This document shows, piece after piece, positions 1 through 10,001 of a DNA stretch of 64,000 nt. Location: NCBI GenBank assembly GCA_045430345.1, contig JAILXT010000001.1, positions 1 to 64,000 on the forward strand, read 5' to 3'. The notes beneath the pieces were generated by a model. It had not been told where the DNA came from. It was given only the letters and a program-made list of their open reading frames with translations, and did no database searches. Source of the stretch: Agarilytica sp045430345 (GTDB lineage: Bacteria > Pseudomonadota > Gammaproteobacteria > Pseudomonadales > Cellvibrionaceae). The position numbers and the translations under genes are program-made. Numbering within the stretch: the stretch's first letter is position 1; every line of letters starts with the position of its first letter.

Positions 1-48
1 CAGGAGCCCCGAATCATGTGTAGGTCATCGTCAGGCTTTAAACCCAAA

Positions 49-80
49 AACCCCGTTCTCGATGAGAACGGGGTTTTTTT
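49..80 (+). terminator. Rho-independent terminator of an upstream gene
   Basis: A perfect 12-bp stem (AACCCCGTTCTC at 49-60, GAGAACGGGGTT at 64-75) closes a GAT loop and runs into a T tract at 74-80. A short A tract precedes the stem, so it could also work on the other strand. The gene it ends lies outside the window, and no coding frame can be identified confidently in bases 1-48. Confidence 0.9.
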
Positions 81-271
81 GTGCCTGTGTTTTATGCGAA
101 ATAAGTTTTCGAGTCTAGCATCTTTGTTTGGTATATTATTTAACCCAATAATATGGAAGTCTTTGACCTAAACGCGCTCTTATTACATGCAAATAAAAAC
201 GCTTGTTCACGATCGAGAGTTACGTAACTAAGGTTTGGGGTATTTACTATTTTTAAAGGATATCTAGTGTA

Positions 272-1075
272 ATGACCAAAGTAGCTGTAACGTTAAGCCT
301 GTTTGTTTCTTTCTCACTATTAATTATGTGTGGAATAGTCGTTGCGTCATCAAAAAGCGCAGTCGATCATGAGCTAGAGGAGCTGATTAGCTCATACCGG
401 TATTCAACTGAAGTCAAAAAAATTATTCAGCAGATTAAGTGGTCAGGCATCACTGATAATCAAATATTTCGCTTGATTGAAAAAGACCTGTTAACCGTTG
501 AAATTGGGTCCAGACGCCCAGGTAATACCGAGAATATTTCTTGGCTGATTCAAGGGCTGGCGTACTCGGGTAATACAGAATTTCAATATTTGATTGAGAG
601 CTTCTTATCCTCTCCTGTCAAAAAGATAAAAAGAAACGCTAGGTCCTCTTTAATTCTTTTACCTAAATTTGAAAAATGGAACCCCGTTATTTTCTCAGGA
701 CTGGAAGGTTTGAGTAGGTCCGAGCTTAATACTAAGCGAATACAAAATATGTTGGCAGCGACGGACCCTGAGTTGGTTCGCGCAGGGGTAAGTCGCGTTT
801 ATCACGAGGAACATCGAAACAACTTTTTGATGAGTATGATTGCTAAGGATTTAGCCGGTTCCTATAAGGAAAGTAGGGTTTCGTTTAGGGAAACGGATCT
901 TATATCCTGGTATTGCAAGGCATTAGGTCGCAGTAATAACCCAGCTCATTTGCCACTGTTGAAAGAGGTGCATGAGCAAACTAAATCAGATAGGGTGCGG
1001 AACTGGGCAGAGATAGCGATAAAAGATCTAGGAGGGAGCGTAGTAGATCAATTCGATGAGGATGTATATTGGTAA
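272..1075 (+). CDS. Exported hypothetical protein, HEAT-like helical repeats
   Basis: I do not recognise a named family. The 267-residue product starts with a hydrophobic signal-like segment (about residues 3-26, ending near VASS), so it is probably exported or membrane anchored. The rest is helical, with repeated leucine-rich stretches such as residues 88-130 and 215-250, where short helices follow a DRVRNWAEIAIKDL-type pattern. This is reminiscent of HEAT or PBS-lyase repeats, which mediate protein contacts. The ATG at 272 has AAAGGA about 9 bp upstream. The gene stands alone between a terminator and dnaE, with 132 bp before dnaE. Base use is somewhat AT-richer than the neighbouring dnaE. 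The fold assignment is inference, and no function is proposed. Confidence 0.7.
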   Translation: MTKVAVTLSLFVSFSLLIMCGIVVASSKSAVDHELEELISSYRYSTEVKKIIQQIKWSGITDNQIFRLIEKDLLTVEIGSRRPGNTENISWLIQGLAYSGNTEFQYLIESFLSSPVKKIKRNARSSLILLPKFEKWNPVIFSGLEGLSRSELNTKRIQNMLAATDPELVRAGVSRVYHEEHRNNFLMSMIAKDLAGSYKESRVSFRETDLISWYCKALGRSNNPAHLPLLKEVHEQTKSDRVRNWAEIAIKDLGGSVVDQFDEDVYW

Positions 1076-1207
1076 CACAGTTGAGCTTTTATTTAGCTAG
1101 AGCTGAACTTATTTTGTATTTGGTAATATTTAGGAAAACACTTCGGTTTGTTATTAAGAGTATTGAGCCCAGGTCCTCACAGATAGACTTTAATTAAAGG
1201 TATTGCA

Positions 1208-4200
1208 TTGAAAAACTTCGTCCACCTAAGGCTTCATACCGAGTTCTCTCTCGTGGACAGCATTGTCCGGGTAAAGCCTCTAATTAAAAAACTAGGTGAG
1301 CTGGGTATGGCTGCCTGCGGTGTATCAGACCACCATAGTTTTATGGGGCTAATAAAATTTTATAAAGCTGCCCAGGGCTCTGGAATAAAGCCGATTTGCG
1401 GTGCTGACTTATATCTAGAAGCTAAAGATGAAGAGTCTAAACCTGCCTTAATTACTTTGATTGCAATGACTGACGTTGGGTATCGGAATATTACCGAATT
1501 GATCTCCTTGAGTTTTCAAAAGGGACAGATTTTAGGGGTGCCTTACATAAAAGCTGAATGGCTTCCCGACTATTCCGAAGGGGTGATAGCGCTTTCAGGT
1601 GCTAAATACGGCGAGATAGGCCAAGCGTTGACGGGGGGACGAGATGAAGACGCCAACTTGCTAATCCAGCGTTATGCGGAGATCTTTCCAGATCGCTTTT
1701 ATATCGAAATTCAACGAACTGGGCGAGAGTATGATGAACGTTACCTTCACAAAGCGGTGGCATTAGCGACCGAATTTGCGTTGCCTGTTGTTGCTACTAA
1801 TGACGTTAGGTTTTTAGAACAAGGTCAATTTGAGGTTCACGAAGCTCGGGTGTGTATTGGTGAAGGGCGTGCGTTAGATGATCCTAGAAGAGAAAAGCGT
1901 TACACCGATCAGCAAAATTTAAAGTCCTCGGAAGAAATGATTGAGCTATTTAGTGATATTCCGGAGGCAATCGAAAATACCGTCGAGATCGCGAAGCGAT
2001 GTTCCTTTGATATTCAACTCGGCAAGTATTTTCTTCCTGAATATCCTATCCCCGAAGGGATGACAGAAAACTCTTTTTTCGAAAAAATCTCTTTTGAGGG
2101 GTTGGATGAACGTTTAGAAACGATACTCGACGTCAATGCCGACGATTATGAGCGTCGTAAAAAGGAGTACTACGACCGACTCGAATTTGAAATTAAAATC
2201 ATTCTAGGAATGGGCTTCCCTGGGTACTTCCTAATCGTAATGGACTTTATTCAGTGGGCAAAAGATCATGATATTCCCGTTGGGCCGGGGCGGGGGTCTG
2301 GTGCTGGTTCTCTCGTAGCTTATTCGTTGAAAATTACTGACCTTGATCCACTCGAATACGAGCTTCTGTTTGAACGCTTTCTTAACCCCGAGCGTGTATC
2401 TATGCCCGATTTCGACGTCGATTTTTGTATGGAAAATCGAGATCAAGTTATCGGGTATGTGGCGGATCACTACGGGCGTGACGCCGTTTCTCAGATTATT
2501 ACCTTCGGAACAATGGCTGCTAAAGCTGTTGTTAGGGATGTCGCGCGTGTTCAAGGAAAGTCCTACGGACTTGCGGACAAGCTCTCCAAGATGATTCCGC
2601 TAGATATAGGGATGACGCTGACTAAAGCATATGAACAGGAAGAAATCATTCGGGATTTTCTAGCCGCAGATAGTGAGGGCCAAGAGATCTGGGATATGGC
2701 GCTACAGCTAGAAGGGATCACGCGGAACGTAGGAAAGCATGCGGGTGGGGTTGTTATCGCACCAACGAAGTTAACCGATTTCTCTCCCTTGTATTGTGAT
2801 GAGACCGGCGGCGGGTTAGTTACCCAGTTCGATAAAAATGACGTAGAAGAAGCTGGGTTGGTTAAGTTTGACTTCCTGGGTTTGAGAACGCTCACAATTA
2901 TCGATTGGGCGGTGAAAATGATCAACGCTCAAAGAGAAACGAAAGCGGAGGAGCCGCTCGATATCGCGTTTATTCCGCTCGATGATTCGCCAACATTTGA
3001 GATGATCAAAAAAGCTGAGACCACAGCAGTATTTCAGCTTGAATCGCGTGGTATGAAGGATCTCATTAAACGATTACAACCGGATTCCTTAGAGGAAATG
3101 ATCGCGTTAGTCGCACTTTTTCGGCCGGGTCCGTTGCAATCAGGGATGGTTGATGACTTTATTAACCGCAAGCATGGGCGTGCTCAAGTCGCGTACCCTG
3201 ATGCCAAATACCAACATGAATCGTTGAAGCCGATTCTTGATCCCACATACGGCGTAATCGTTTACCAAGAACAGGTGATGCAGATTGCGCAGGTACTTGC
3301 CGGCTATACCCTTGGCGGCGCTGATATGTTGCGTCGAGCGATGGGTAAGAAAAAACCTGAAGAAATGGCGAAACAACGTGCTGTCTTCCAGGATGGGGCG
3401 GCTAGCCAGGGTGTAGACCCTGAACTTGCGATTAAAATCTTTGACCTCGTGGAAAAATTCGCGGGTTATGGGTTTAACAAGTCGCACTCCGCCGCCTATG
3501 CACTTGTGTCTTATCAGACGGCCTGGTTAAAGGCCCATTATCCGGCGCATTTTATGGCGGCAACGATGTCGTCCGATATGGATAAAACCGACAAGGTTGT
3601 GACCTTTATCGAAGAGGTTCGCAACATGGGGCTCGTTTTATTGCCCCCAGATGTAAATAGTGGACAATTTCAGTTCGTGGTCGATGATGAAAACAACATC
3701 ATATACGGACTTGGCGCGATTAAAGGTTTGGGGGAAGGGCCGGTAGAAAGCATAATTGCCGCTAGAGCTGATGGACCGTTTAAGGACTTGTTTGATTTCT
3801 GCGCGCGAATAGATCCCCGAAAAGTGAATAAACGCGCCTTAGAAGCACTCGTAAGAAGTGGCGCATTCGATAATATTGGCCCGAAGATCGATACTGACTA
3901 CGATAGGGCTGTGATGTTCTTGGCCATTCCTGAAGCCGTTAAAGCGGCCGAGCAAAGCTCCGCAAATGCGGATTCTGGTATGGTCGACCTGTTTGGCGAT
4001 GTCGTGCCTACAGGTGGCGATGGCGGAGATGTATATGAAGATTTTCGCCAAATACGCCGTTGGACAATGAAGGAAAGGCTGAACGGTGAAAAGGAAACCC
4101 TAGGATTGTATTTGACCGGGCACCCTATAGATGAGTACGAGGAAGAGCTGACTCACATGGTGTCTTGCCGGATATCCCACGCCAAGGCAGATAAAAACAA

Positions 4201-4711
4201 ACAGACGGTTGCTGGGCTAGTGGTCGCGTTCCGGGTGATGAAGACGAAGCGTGGCGATACCATGGCCTTTATTACTTTGGACGATCGTACCGGCCGAATT
4301 GAGGTCGCGGTTTTCTCTGATGTTTATGACGCGAACCGTGATAAGTTGATCAAAGATGCCATGCTCGTGATCGAAGGCCAAATTAGCCATGATGATTTCA
4401 GCGGCGGTTTGAAAATGCGGGCTGACAGCGCTCTGGACCTAGCACAAGCGAGGCTCAATAGTGTTTCCGGTATTCGCATAGGCATTCAACAAGCAACGCT
4501 GCAAGCGAACTATGCGCAGCAGCTACGGCAGGCTTTATCTGCCGCTTCTGGTGGTCATTGTCATGTCTCAGTTGCGTATTCGAATGCAGGTGTTGGTGCG
4601 GACTACCTGTTGGGTACCGATTGGAAGGTTGAGCCAAATGATGACCTATTGGTTAACCTCAAAACGCTTTTCGGTAACGATAATGTCGAGTTACAGCATC
4701 ATTCTCGATAA
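1208..4711 (+). CDS. dnaE: DNA polymerase III alpha subunit
   Basis: Catalytic subunit of the replicative DNA polymerase. The 1167-residue length matches the E. coli enzyme (1160). The N-terminal PHP domain begins HLRLHTEFSLVD, with GVSDHHSFMGL nearby. The polymerase aspartates sit in MPDFDVDF (D401 and D403) and KFDFLGLRTL (D555), the same numbers as in E. coli. Further on are the helix-hairpin-helix region, with FAGYGFNKSHSAAYA before it, and an OB-fold near residues 990-1075 (VAGLVVAFRVMKTKRGD). The start is TTG at 1208, with AAAGG just upstream at 1197-1201. It places the conserved F-V-H-L-R-L-H segment at the very N terminus as in the family. accA follows in the same direction after 168 bp, a common gammaproteobacterial order. 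Confidence 0.98.
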   Translation: MKNFVHLRLHTEFSLVDSIVRVKPLIKKLGELGMAACGVSDHHSFMGLIKFYKAAQGSGIKPICGADLYLEAKDEESKPALITLIAMTDVGYRNITELISLSFQKGQILGVPYIKAEWLPDYSEGVIALSGAKYGEIGQALTGGRDEDANLLIQRYAEIFPDRFYIEIQRTGREYDERYLHKAVALATEFALPVVATNDVRFLEQGQFEVHEARVCIGEGRALDDPRREKRYTDQQNLKSSEEMIELFSDIPEAIENTVEIAKRCSFDIQLGKYFLPEYPIPEGMTENSFFEKISFEGLDERLETILDVNADDYERRKKEYYDRLEFEIKIILGMGFPGYFLIVMDFIQWAKDHDIPVGPGRGSGAGSLVAYSLKITDLDPLEYELLFERFLNPERVSMPDFDVDFCMENRDQVIGYVADHYGRDAVSQIITFGTMAAKAVVRDVARVQGKSYGLADKLSKMIPLDIGMTLTKAYEQEEIIRDFLAADSEGQEIWDMALQLEGITRNVGKHAGGVVIAPTKLTDFSPLYCDETGGGLVTQFDKNDVEEAGLVKFDFLGLRTLTIIDWAVKMINAQRETKAEEPLDIAFIPLDDSPTFEMIKKAETTAVFQLESRGMKDLIKRLQPDSLEEMIALVALFRPGPLQSGMVDDFINRKHGRAQVAYPDAKYQHESLKPILDPTYGVIVYQEQVMQIAQVLAGYTLGGADMLRRAMGKKKPEEMAKQRAVFQDGAASQGVDPELAIKIFDLVEKFAGYGFNKSHSAAYALVSYQTAWLKAHYPAHFMAATMSSDMDKTDKVVTFIEEVRNMGLVLLPPDVNSGQFQFVVDDENNIIYGLGAIKGLGEGPVESIIAARADGPFKDLFDFCARIDPRKVNKRALEALVRSGAFDNIGPKIDTDYDRAVMFLAIPEAVKAAEQSSANADSGMVDLFGDVVPTGGDGGDVYEDFRQIRRWTMKERLNGEKETLGLYLTGHPIDEYEEELTHMVSCRISHAKADKNKQTVAGLVVAFRVMKTKRGDTMAFITLDDRTGRIEVAVFSDVYDANRDKLIKDAMLVIEGQISHDDFSGGLKMRADSALDLAQARLNSVSGIRIGIQQATLQANYAQQLRQALSAASGGHCHVSVAYSNAGVGADYLLGTDWKVEPNDDLLVNLKTLFGNDNVELQHHSR

Positions 4712-4879
4712 CTGGCTAAATCGAGCTTTCAGCCGCTAAACGCTTTTGATAAACTTTCGCTCCTTTTACGGTGTGTGCTCCCTGGCAGAATGTAATACAT
4801 GGTCTGAAAGCATGTGATCAGCGATAAACTGAGCCAGATACGGTACACAAACCGGACGATTTAACGATAGGCGATAGCA

Positions 4880-5836
4880 ATGAATTTAAATTATCTCGAT
4901 TTTGAACAGCCCATAGCGGAATTAGAGGGCAAAATCGAAGAGCTTCAGTTGGTGGGGACCGACAACGATCTCAATATTAATGAGGAGATCAATCGCTTAC
5001 GTGATAAGAGTGAAAAGCTTACTGAAAGTATTTATTCCAATCTGTCTTCCTGGCAGGTTGTGCAAGTGGCGCGTCATCCTCACCGGCCGTACACTTCCGA
5101 TTATATCCCCCGTATCTTCGATGACTGGGATGAGCTTCACGGCGATCGCCATTTTGGTGACGATAGTGCCATTATCGGTGGTATAGGCCGCCTAGGCGGA
5201 CGATCAGTCATGGTGATTGGCGAGGAAAAGGGGCGTAGCGTAAAAGAGAAAGTTCAGCGGAACTTCGGTATGCCAAAGCCTGAAGGTTACCGTAAGGCTT
5301 TACGTCTTATGGAGATGGCTGAACGTTTCAAAATTCCTGTTTTGACGCTGATCGACACACCAGGGGCCTACCCGGGTATCGACAGTGAAGAGAGAGGGAT
5401 CAGTGAGTCGATTGCTCAAAACCTTGCTGTGATGTCCCGCTTGAAAACGCCTATTATTTGTACCGTTATAGGCGAAGGCTCATCCGGTGGCGCATTGGCT
5501 ATTGGTGTAGGTGATCAGCTAAATATGCTGCAATACTCAACATATTTTGTAATCTCGCCAGAAGGCTGTGCCAATATCATTTGGAAGACCGTTGAAAAGG
5601 CACCGCTAGCGGCTGAAGCGATGGGCGTAACTTCCACTATTTTGGAAGACTTAGGCATTGTTGATGAAACGATCCCAGAACCTCTGGGTGGCGCTCACCG
5701 CAATATGGACCAAATGGCACTGACACTTCGCGATCGATTGTGTGAGCAAGTTGACCAGTTAAGCGCAATGCCAATAGATGAATTACTGGCTAAACGTTAC
5801 GAACGCTTGATGAGTTACGGCAACGGCCCTGAATAG
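4880..5836 (+). CDS. accA: Acetyl-CoA carboxylase carboxyltransferase subunit alpha
   Basis: Alpha half of the carboxyltransferase that moves CO2 from carboxybiotin to acetyl-CoA, giving malonyl-CoA for fatty acid synthesis. The 318-residue length equals the family norm (E. coli 319). The opening LDFEQPIAELEGKIEEL is typical. The oxyanion-hole and CoA-binding region is visible in DTPGAYPGIDSEERG and GEGSSGGALAIGVGD. The partner accD is not in the window, as is usual. The ATG at 4880 has only a weak GATAGG upstream. A strong hairpin terminator follows 8 bp after the stop, so the dnaE-accA unit ends here. Confidence 0.98.
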   Translation: MNLNYLDFEQPIAELEGKIEELQLVGTDNDLNINEEINRLRDKSEKLTESIYSNLSSWQVVQVARHPHRPYTSDYIPRIFDDWDELHGDRHFGDDSAIIGGIGRLGGRSVMVIGEEKGRSVKEKVQRNFGMPKPEGYRKALRLMEMAERFKIPVLTLIDTPGAYPGIDSEERGISESIAQNLAVMSRLKTPIICTVIGEGSSGGALAIGVGDQLNMLQYSTYFVISPEGCANIIWKTVEKAPLAAEAMGVTSTILEDLGIVDETIPEPLGGAHRNMDQMALTLRDRLCEQVDQLSAMPIDELLAKRYERLMSYGNGPE

Positions 5837-5844
5837 CGAGCGGT

Positions 5845-5881
5845 GTAGTTCAGAGTGTTTATCGCTCTGAACTACGTTTTT
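5845..5881 (+). terminator. Rho-independent terminator after accA
   Basis: An 11-bp perfect stem (GTAGTTCAGAG at 5845-5855, CTCTGAACTAC at 5865-5875) with a 9-base loop is followed by GTTTTT. It sits just after the accA stop. Confidence 0.88.
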
Positions 5882-6021
5882 GCATGCTGAGTGTTTTAGT
5901 TCTTATTAAAGACACAACTTTCTTCATATCGTTTTGTCTTTGCCATATTGGCCACGCCTAACTACGCCATTCATGCAATAGCTCCAGAAGCTTTGTCGCT
6001 GTTGGAACCCTCATTAAGTTC

Positions 6022-9000
6022 ATGAACACTTCCCTGAAAGACTATAAAGAGAGAATAAGCCTTCTCAATTTAAGAGATGCAAAGCGTCTTTCGCGCGATT
6101 TATCGTTAATTGAAAAGCGTCACGAACAAAACCTTCCTTTCGATAAAAAACTAGCGCAATTTGAAAGTAAGTTTTCAGTCGCCATAGAAAATATTTCAAC
6201 AAAGCAGCGATTATTACCTCAAATCGCATTTCCTGAAGACCTACCGATTAGCCAAAAGAAAGATGAAATTTCGGCCTTAATCGAAAACAATCAAGTGGTG
6301 ATTTTGGCTGGGGAAACCGGATCAGGTAAAACCACCCAAATACCCAAAATATGCATGAGCTTAGGGCGAGGGTTGCGGGGGCGTATTGGCCATACTCAAC
6401 CACGACGTATTGCCGCTCGCACGGTTGCTAGCCGTATAGCCGAAGAATTAAATTCAGAGCTTGGTAATGTCGTCGGGTATCAAGTGCGTTTTAATGATCA
6501 TACCCATAAAAATACGTATGTTAAATTAATGACCGATGGTATTTTACTTGCGGAGATACAGAAAGATGCACTTCTCTTAGATTACGATACCATCATCATT
6601 GACGAGGCCCATGAGCGTAGTCTTAACATTGATTTCTTACTCGGATATTTAAAACGCTTACTTCCTAAACGACCAGATTTGAAGCTGATTGTTACTTCTG
6701 CCACGATTGATTTAGACAAGTTTTCTAAACACTTCAATAACGCGCCCATAATTGAAGTGTCTGGCCGAACATACCCCGTTGAGACGGAGTATCGCCCATG
6801 GCAAGATCAGTTCGACGATATTAATGACAGTATTGTCGATGCCGTCGATGATCTTGCTCGCAACTATCCCCGAGGCGATATTCTTATCTTTTTAAGTGGA
6901 GAACGAGAAATTCGCGAAGCCTCCCATGCCATAAAAAAATCCGAGATTAAACACCTAGAAGTATTGCCGTTATATGCGCGCTTGAGCCTGGACGACCAGA
7001 ATAAAATATTTCACGGGGCGACTGGGCGGCGCGTTATCTTAGCCACAAACGTTGCGGAAACATCCATTACAGTGCCGGGGATTAAGTATGTGATTGATCC
7101 CGGGTATGCACGTATTAGCCGATACAGTATCCGCACTAAAGTGCAGCGCTTACCAATAGAAGCGATCTCAAAGGCGAGTGCGAATCAGCGGCAAGGCCGT
7201 TGTGGTCGTGTTAGCAATGGTGTTTGCATCCGGCTGTATTCGCAAGAAGATTTTCAAGGGCGACCAGATTTCACCGATGCTGAAATACTAAGGACGAATT
7301 TAGCGGCCGTTATCTTACAAATGTTACATATGTGTATAGGCGATGTACGTGAATTTCCGTTTGTCGATCGGCCTGACAAACGTCTTATTAGAGATGGGTT
7401 CAAACTTTTAGAAGAAGTTAAAGCCGTAACTTCGTTGGGAAAAGTCACCGACTTAGGGCGGGCGCTTAGCCATCTGCCGATCGACCCTCGGTTGGGCGCA
7501 GTCATCGTGGAAGCGAATCGCCTAGGCTGCTTGAAAGAAATTTTGATCATCGTCTCCGCGCTCAGTATCCAAGACCCACGAGAACGCCCAAGTGATAAGC
7601 AGCAGGCTGCAGATGAGAAGCATCGCCGGTTCTGGGATGATCAATCAGATTTTGTAGCGTATATTAATCTGTGGGAGTATTTTGAGGAGCAGCGCCAGGA
7701 CTTATCTCAGTCCCAACTTCGGAAGTTGTGCAAACGCGAGTTTATCAATTTCATGCGAATGCGCGAATGGCGAGATTTACATCATCAAATTAAAGTCGCC
7801 ATAAAATCGCTTGAATACAAAGAAAATGCAGATGCCGTAAACTATGAAGCGATTCATAAAGCACTAATTTGTGGCTACCTTTCCCTTGTTGGAAATAAAG
7901 ATAGCGAAGCCAAGTCTCGAGAGTATCACGGGACGCGCCAGAAAACATTTACGGTTTTCCCAGGGTCATCCCAGTCGAAGAAAAGGCACCCTTGGATTCT
8001 TGCTGCGCAATTTATCGAAACAAGTCAGTTGTTTGGCCATTGCATCGCGAAAGTTAATCCTGAGTGGGTGTTAGCCTATGCAGATCACCTTTCTAAAAAG
8101 CACTATTTTGAACCCTATTACGATGTAAAAGCGGGGCAGGTGCAAGGGTTTGTTAAAACATCTTTGTTAGGCTTAGTGCTCCAAGAGAAGAAACGCATAG
8201 CGTTTAACAAAGTCGACCCGAAAGTCGCCTCTGAAATATTTATACGAGAAGCGCTAGTCGAAGGGAAGTACCGAGGAAAAGGAGCATTCTTTAAACGGAA
8301 CAAACAACTTATTGAAGAAATTCATGCATTAGAAGCTAAATCCCGTCGACGAGATATCATGGTGGATGATCAAGTCATCTTTGAGTTTTATCAACAGCGG
8401 ATTCCTGAACATATCAGCAACTTACGTGGTTTTGAACGCTGGCGAGAAACCACGGAAACATCACAACCCGAATTACTATTGTTAACGAAGTCTGACTTAA
8501 TGATGCACGATGCTACATCAGTGTCTGAGCAACAGTTTCCAAATACAATATCGGTTGGCGATTTTACGCTGCAGGTAAGCTACTGTTTTGAACCGGGAAA
8601 AGAGCAGGATGGTGTTAGCGTAAAAATCCCCGTCGAAATTCTTCATGAGATTTCAGCTCCAGCCCTGGAGTGGGTTGTTCCAGGAATCTTACGGGATAAG
8701 TGTATCGCTTTGGTTAAAGCTCTGCCTAAATCGCGTCGTAAACACTTTGTCCCGGTTCCGTCTTTTATCGATAAAGTACTGCCGCGCTTAAAGCCTCGTC
8801 AGTCACCTCTGGTGGAAGCCCTGGGAGAGGCGCTTGGCCATATTAGCGATACCAATGTTGATCCCAATGAATGGGATATAGCGGGGTTGGATGATTTCTA
8901 TCGAACGAATATTCAAGTTGTTGATGAGAAAGGGAAGGTTATTGATCAATCGCGGGATCTGGAAACGCTCAGGGAAAAATATCGGGGGCGGGTGCAAAAG

Positions 9001-9903
9001 ACACTCGCCAGTGTTGGCAGTGAGTTAGAAAGACAAGAGATTACGCAATGGGATTTTGGCGAACTGCAAAATAGCGTGGCGTTAGACCGCGGGCATATCA
9101 AAATAAAAGCCTATCCCGCATTGATTCCACATAAAGATACCGTTGAACTTAAAATGCTAGACAACCCCGCGGAGGCGAACTATCAAAGCTCGATCGCGGT
9201 GCTGCGTTTGGCGAGTATCAAATGCGCGCAAAGCACCAAATATTTAAAGAAGTCGCTATTAAAGGGAAAAGACCTGGGGCTCACCGTTGTCGATTTGGGT
9301 AAACGGGATGACGCAGTCGAAGCGATTATCTTTGCCGCTATTCAAGATGCATTATTTTCTGACGGCGCACTGCCTCGAGATGAAGAAACATTTAATCTCC
9401 GTGTCGAATCAGGGAAAGCTGATATTGTTCAAATAGCAGAACGTTATGAAGCTATATTAATCGAAGTGCTCGCTCAAGTCGTGACGATTAAACGTATCGT
9501 CAAGATCCATAAAAATGCCTTGGCCATTGCCCTGGCCGCCGGTGATATCCAGCATCAGTTGAATACTTTGATATATAAAGGCTTTTTACTAGAAACGCCT
9601 TTTTCCTGGTTGCAGCAGTTCAATCGTTATTTACGTGCCATTGAAATTCGCTTAGAGAAGATAGGGCAGAATCCTAACCGGGATACACAGTGGATACGTG
9701 TTATCGAAGACCTCTGGAAAAAACACGAAGACCGGGTAAATGAAGAGGGGGTATGGGCGTATATGGAAAATAAAGAATGGCAGAACTATCGCTGGATGTT
9801 GGAAGAGTTTCGGGTGTCGCTATTTGCTCAGTCATTGAAAACGCAAATGCCGGTATCCGAAAAGCGACTTCAAAAGCAATGGGCATCCAGCCTTGAAGCT
9901 TAA
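6022..9903 (+). CDS. hrpA: ATP-dependent RNA helicase HrpA
   Basis: DEAH-box RNA helicase; in E. coli HrpA helps rescue stalled ribosomes and process mRNA. The product has 1293 residues (E. coli 1300). Walker A GETGSGKT is at residues 97-104 and DEAH at 194-197 in IIDEAHERSLN. Motif III SAT follows, then motif VI QRQGRCGRV around residue 392. The long C-terminal half with the OB-like and DUF3418 regions is complete. The ATG at 6022 gives the usual N terminus (LRDAKRLSRDL). No good ribosome-binding site is visible at normal spacing, the nearest being GGAA about 18 bp upstream, which suggests modest translation. The gene is monocistronic, with a terminator before it and its own spacer before mlaA. 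Confidence 0.96.
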   Translation: MNTSLKDYKERISLLNLRDAKRLSRDLSLIEKRHEQNLPFDKKLAQFESKFSVAIENISTKQRLLPQIAFPEDLPISQKKDEISALIENNQVVILAGETGSGKTTQIPKICMSLGRGLRGRIGHTQPRRIAARTVASRIAEELNSELGNVVGYQVRFNDHTHKNTYVKLMTDGILLAEIQKDALLLDYDTIIIDEAHERSLNIDFLLGYLKRLLPKRPDLKLIVTSATIDLDKFSKHFNNAPIIEVSGRTYPVETEYRPWQDQFDDINDSIVDAVDDLARNYPRGDILIFLSGEREIREASHAIKKSEIKHLEVLPLYARLSLDDQNKIFHGATGRRVILATNVAETSITVPGIKYVIDPGYARISRYSIRTKVQRLPIEAISKASANQRQGRCGRVSNGVCIRLYSQEDFQGRPDFTDAEILRTNLAAVILQMLHMCIGDVREFPFVDRPDKRLIRDGFKLLEEVKAVTSLGKVTDLGRALSHLPIDPRLGAVIVEANRLGCLKEILIIVSALSIQDPRERPSDKQQAADEKHRRFWDDQSDFVAYINLWEYFEEQRQDLSQSQLRKLCKREFINFMRMREWRDLHHQIKVAIKSLEYKENADAVNYEAIHKALICGYLSLVGNKDSEAKSREYHGTRQKTFTVFPGSSQSKKRHPWILAAQFIETSQLFGHCIAKVNPEWVLAYADHLSKKHYFEPYYDVKAGQVQGFVKTSLLGLVLQEKKRIAFNKVDPKVASEIFIREALVEGKYRGKGAFFKRNKQLIEEIHALEAKSRRRDIMVDDQVIFEFYQQRIPEHISNLRGFERWRETTETSQPELLLLTKSDLMMHDATSVSEQQFPNTISVGDFTLQVSYCFEPGKEQDGVSVKIPVEILHEISAPALEWVVPGILRDKCIALVKALPKSRRKHFVPVPSFIDKVLPRLKPRQSPLVEALGEALGHISDTNVDPNEWDIAGLDDFYRTNIQVVDEKGKVIDQSRDLETLREKYRGRVQKTLASVGSELERQEITQWDFGELQNSVALDRGHIKIKAYPALIPHKDTVELKMLDNPAEANYQSSIAVLRLASIKCAQSTKYLKKSLLKGKDLGLTVVDLGKRDDAVEAIIFAAIQDALFSDGALPRDEETFNLRVESGKADIVQIAERYEAILIEVLAQVVTIKRIVKIHKNALAIALAAGDIQHQLNTLIYKGFLLETPFSWLQQFNRYLRAIEIRLEKIGQNPNRDTQWIRVIEDLWKKHEDRVNEEGVWAYMENKEWQNYRWMLEEFRVSLFAQSLKTQMPVSEKRLQKQWASSLEA

Positions 9904-10001
9904 ACTCGGCCGCAGAGATTAAAATGTGTGCGAGTCAATTAATTACACGCTAAACTCTCTTTTTTCGACTGTAACTGGAACTAACCCTTAGGAACAACCC
10001 T

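Noticed and set aside
1..23. Possible end of an upstream coding frame (in-frame TAG at 21-23)
   Set aside because: Only about seven codons are visible and none match a known C terminus, so no gene is called.
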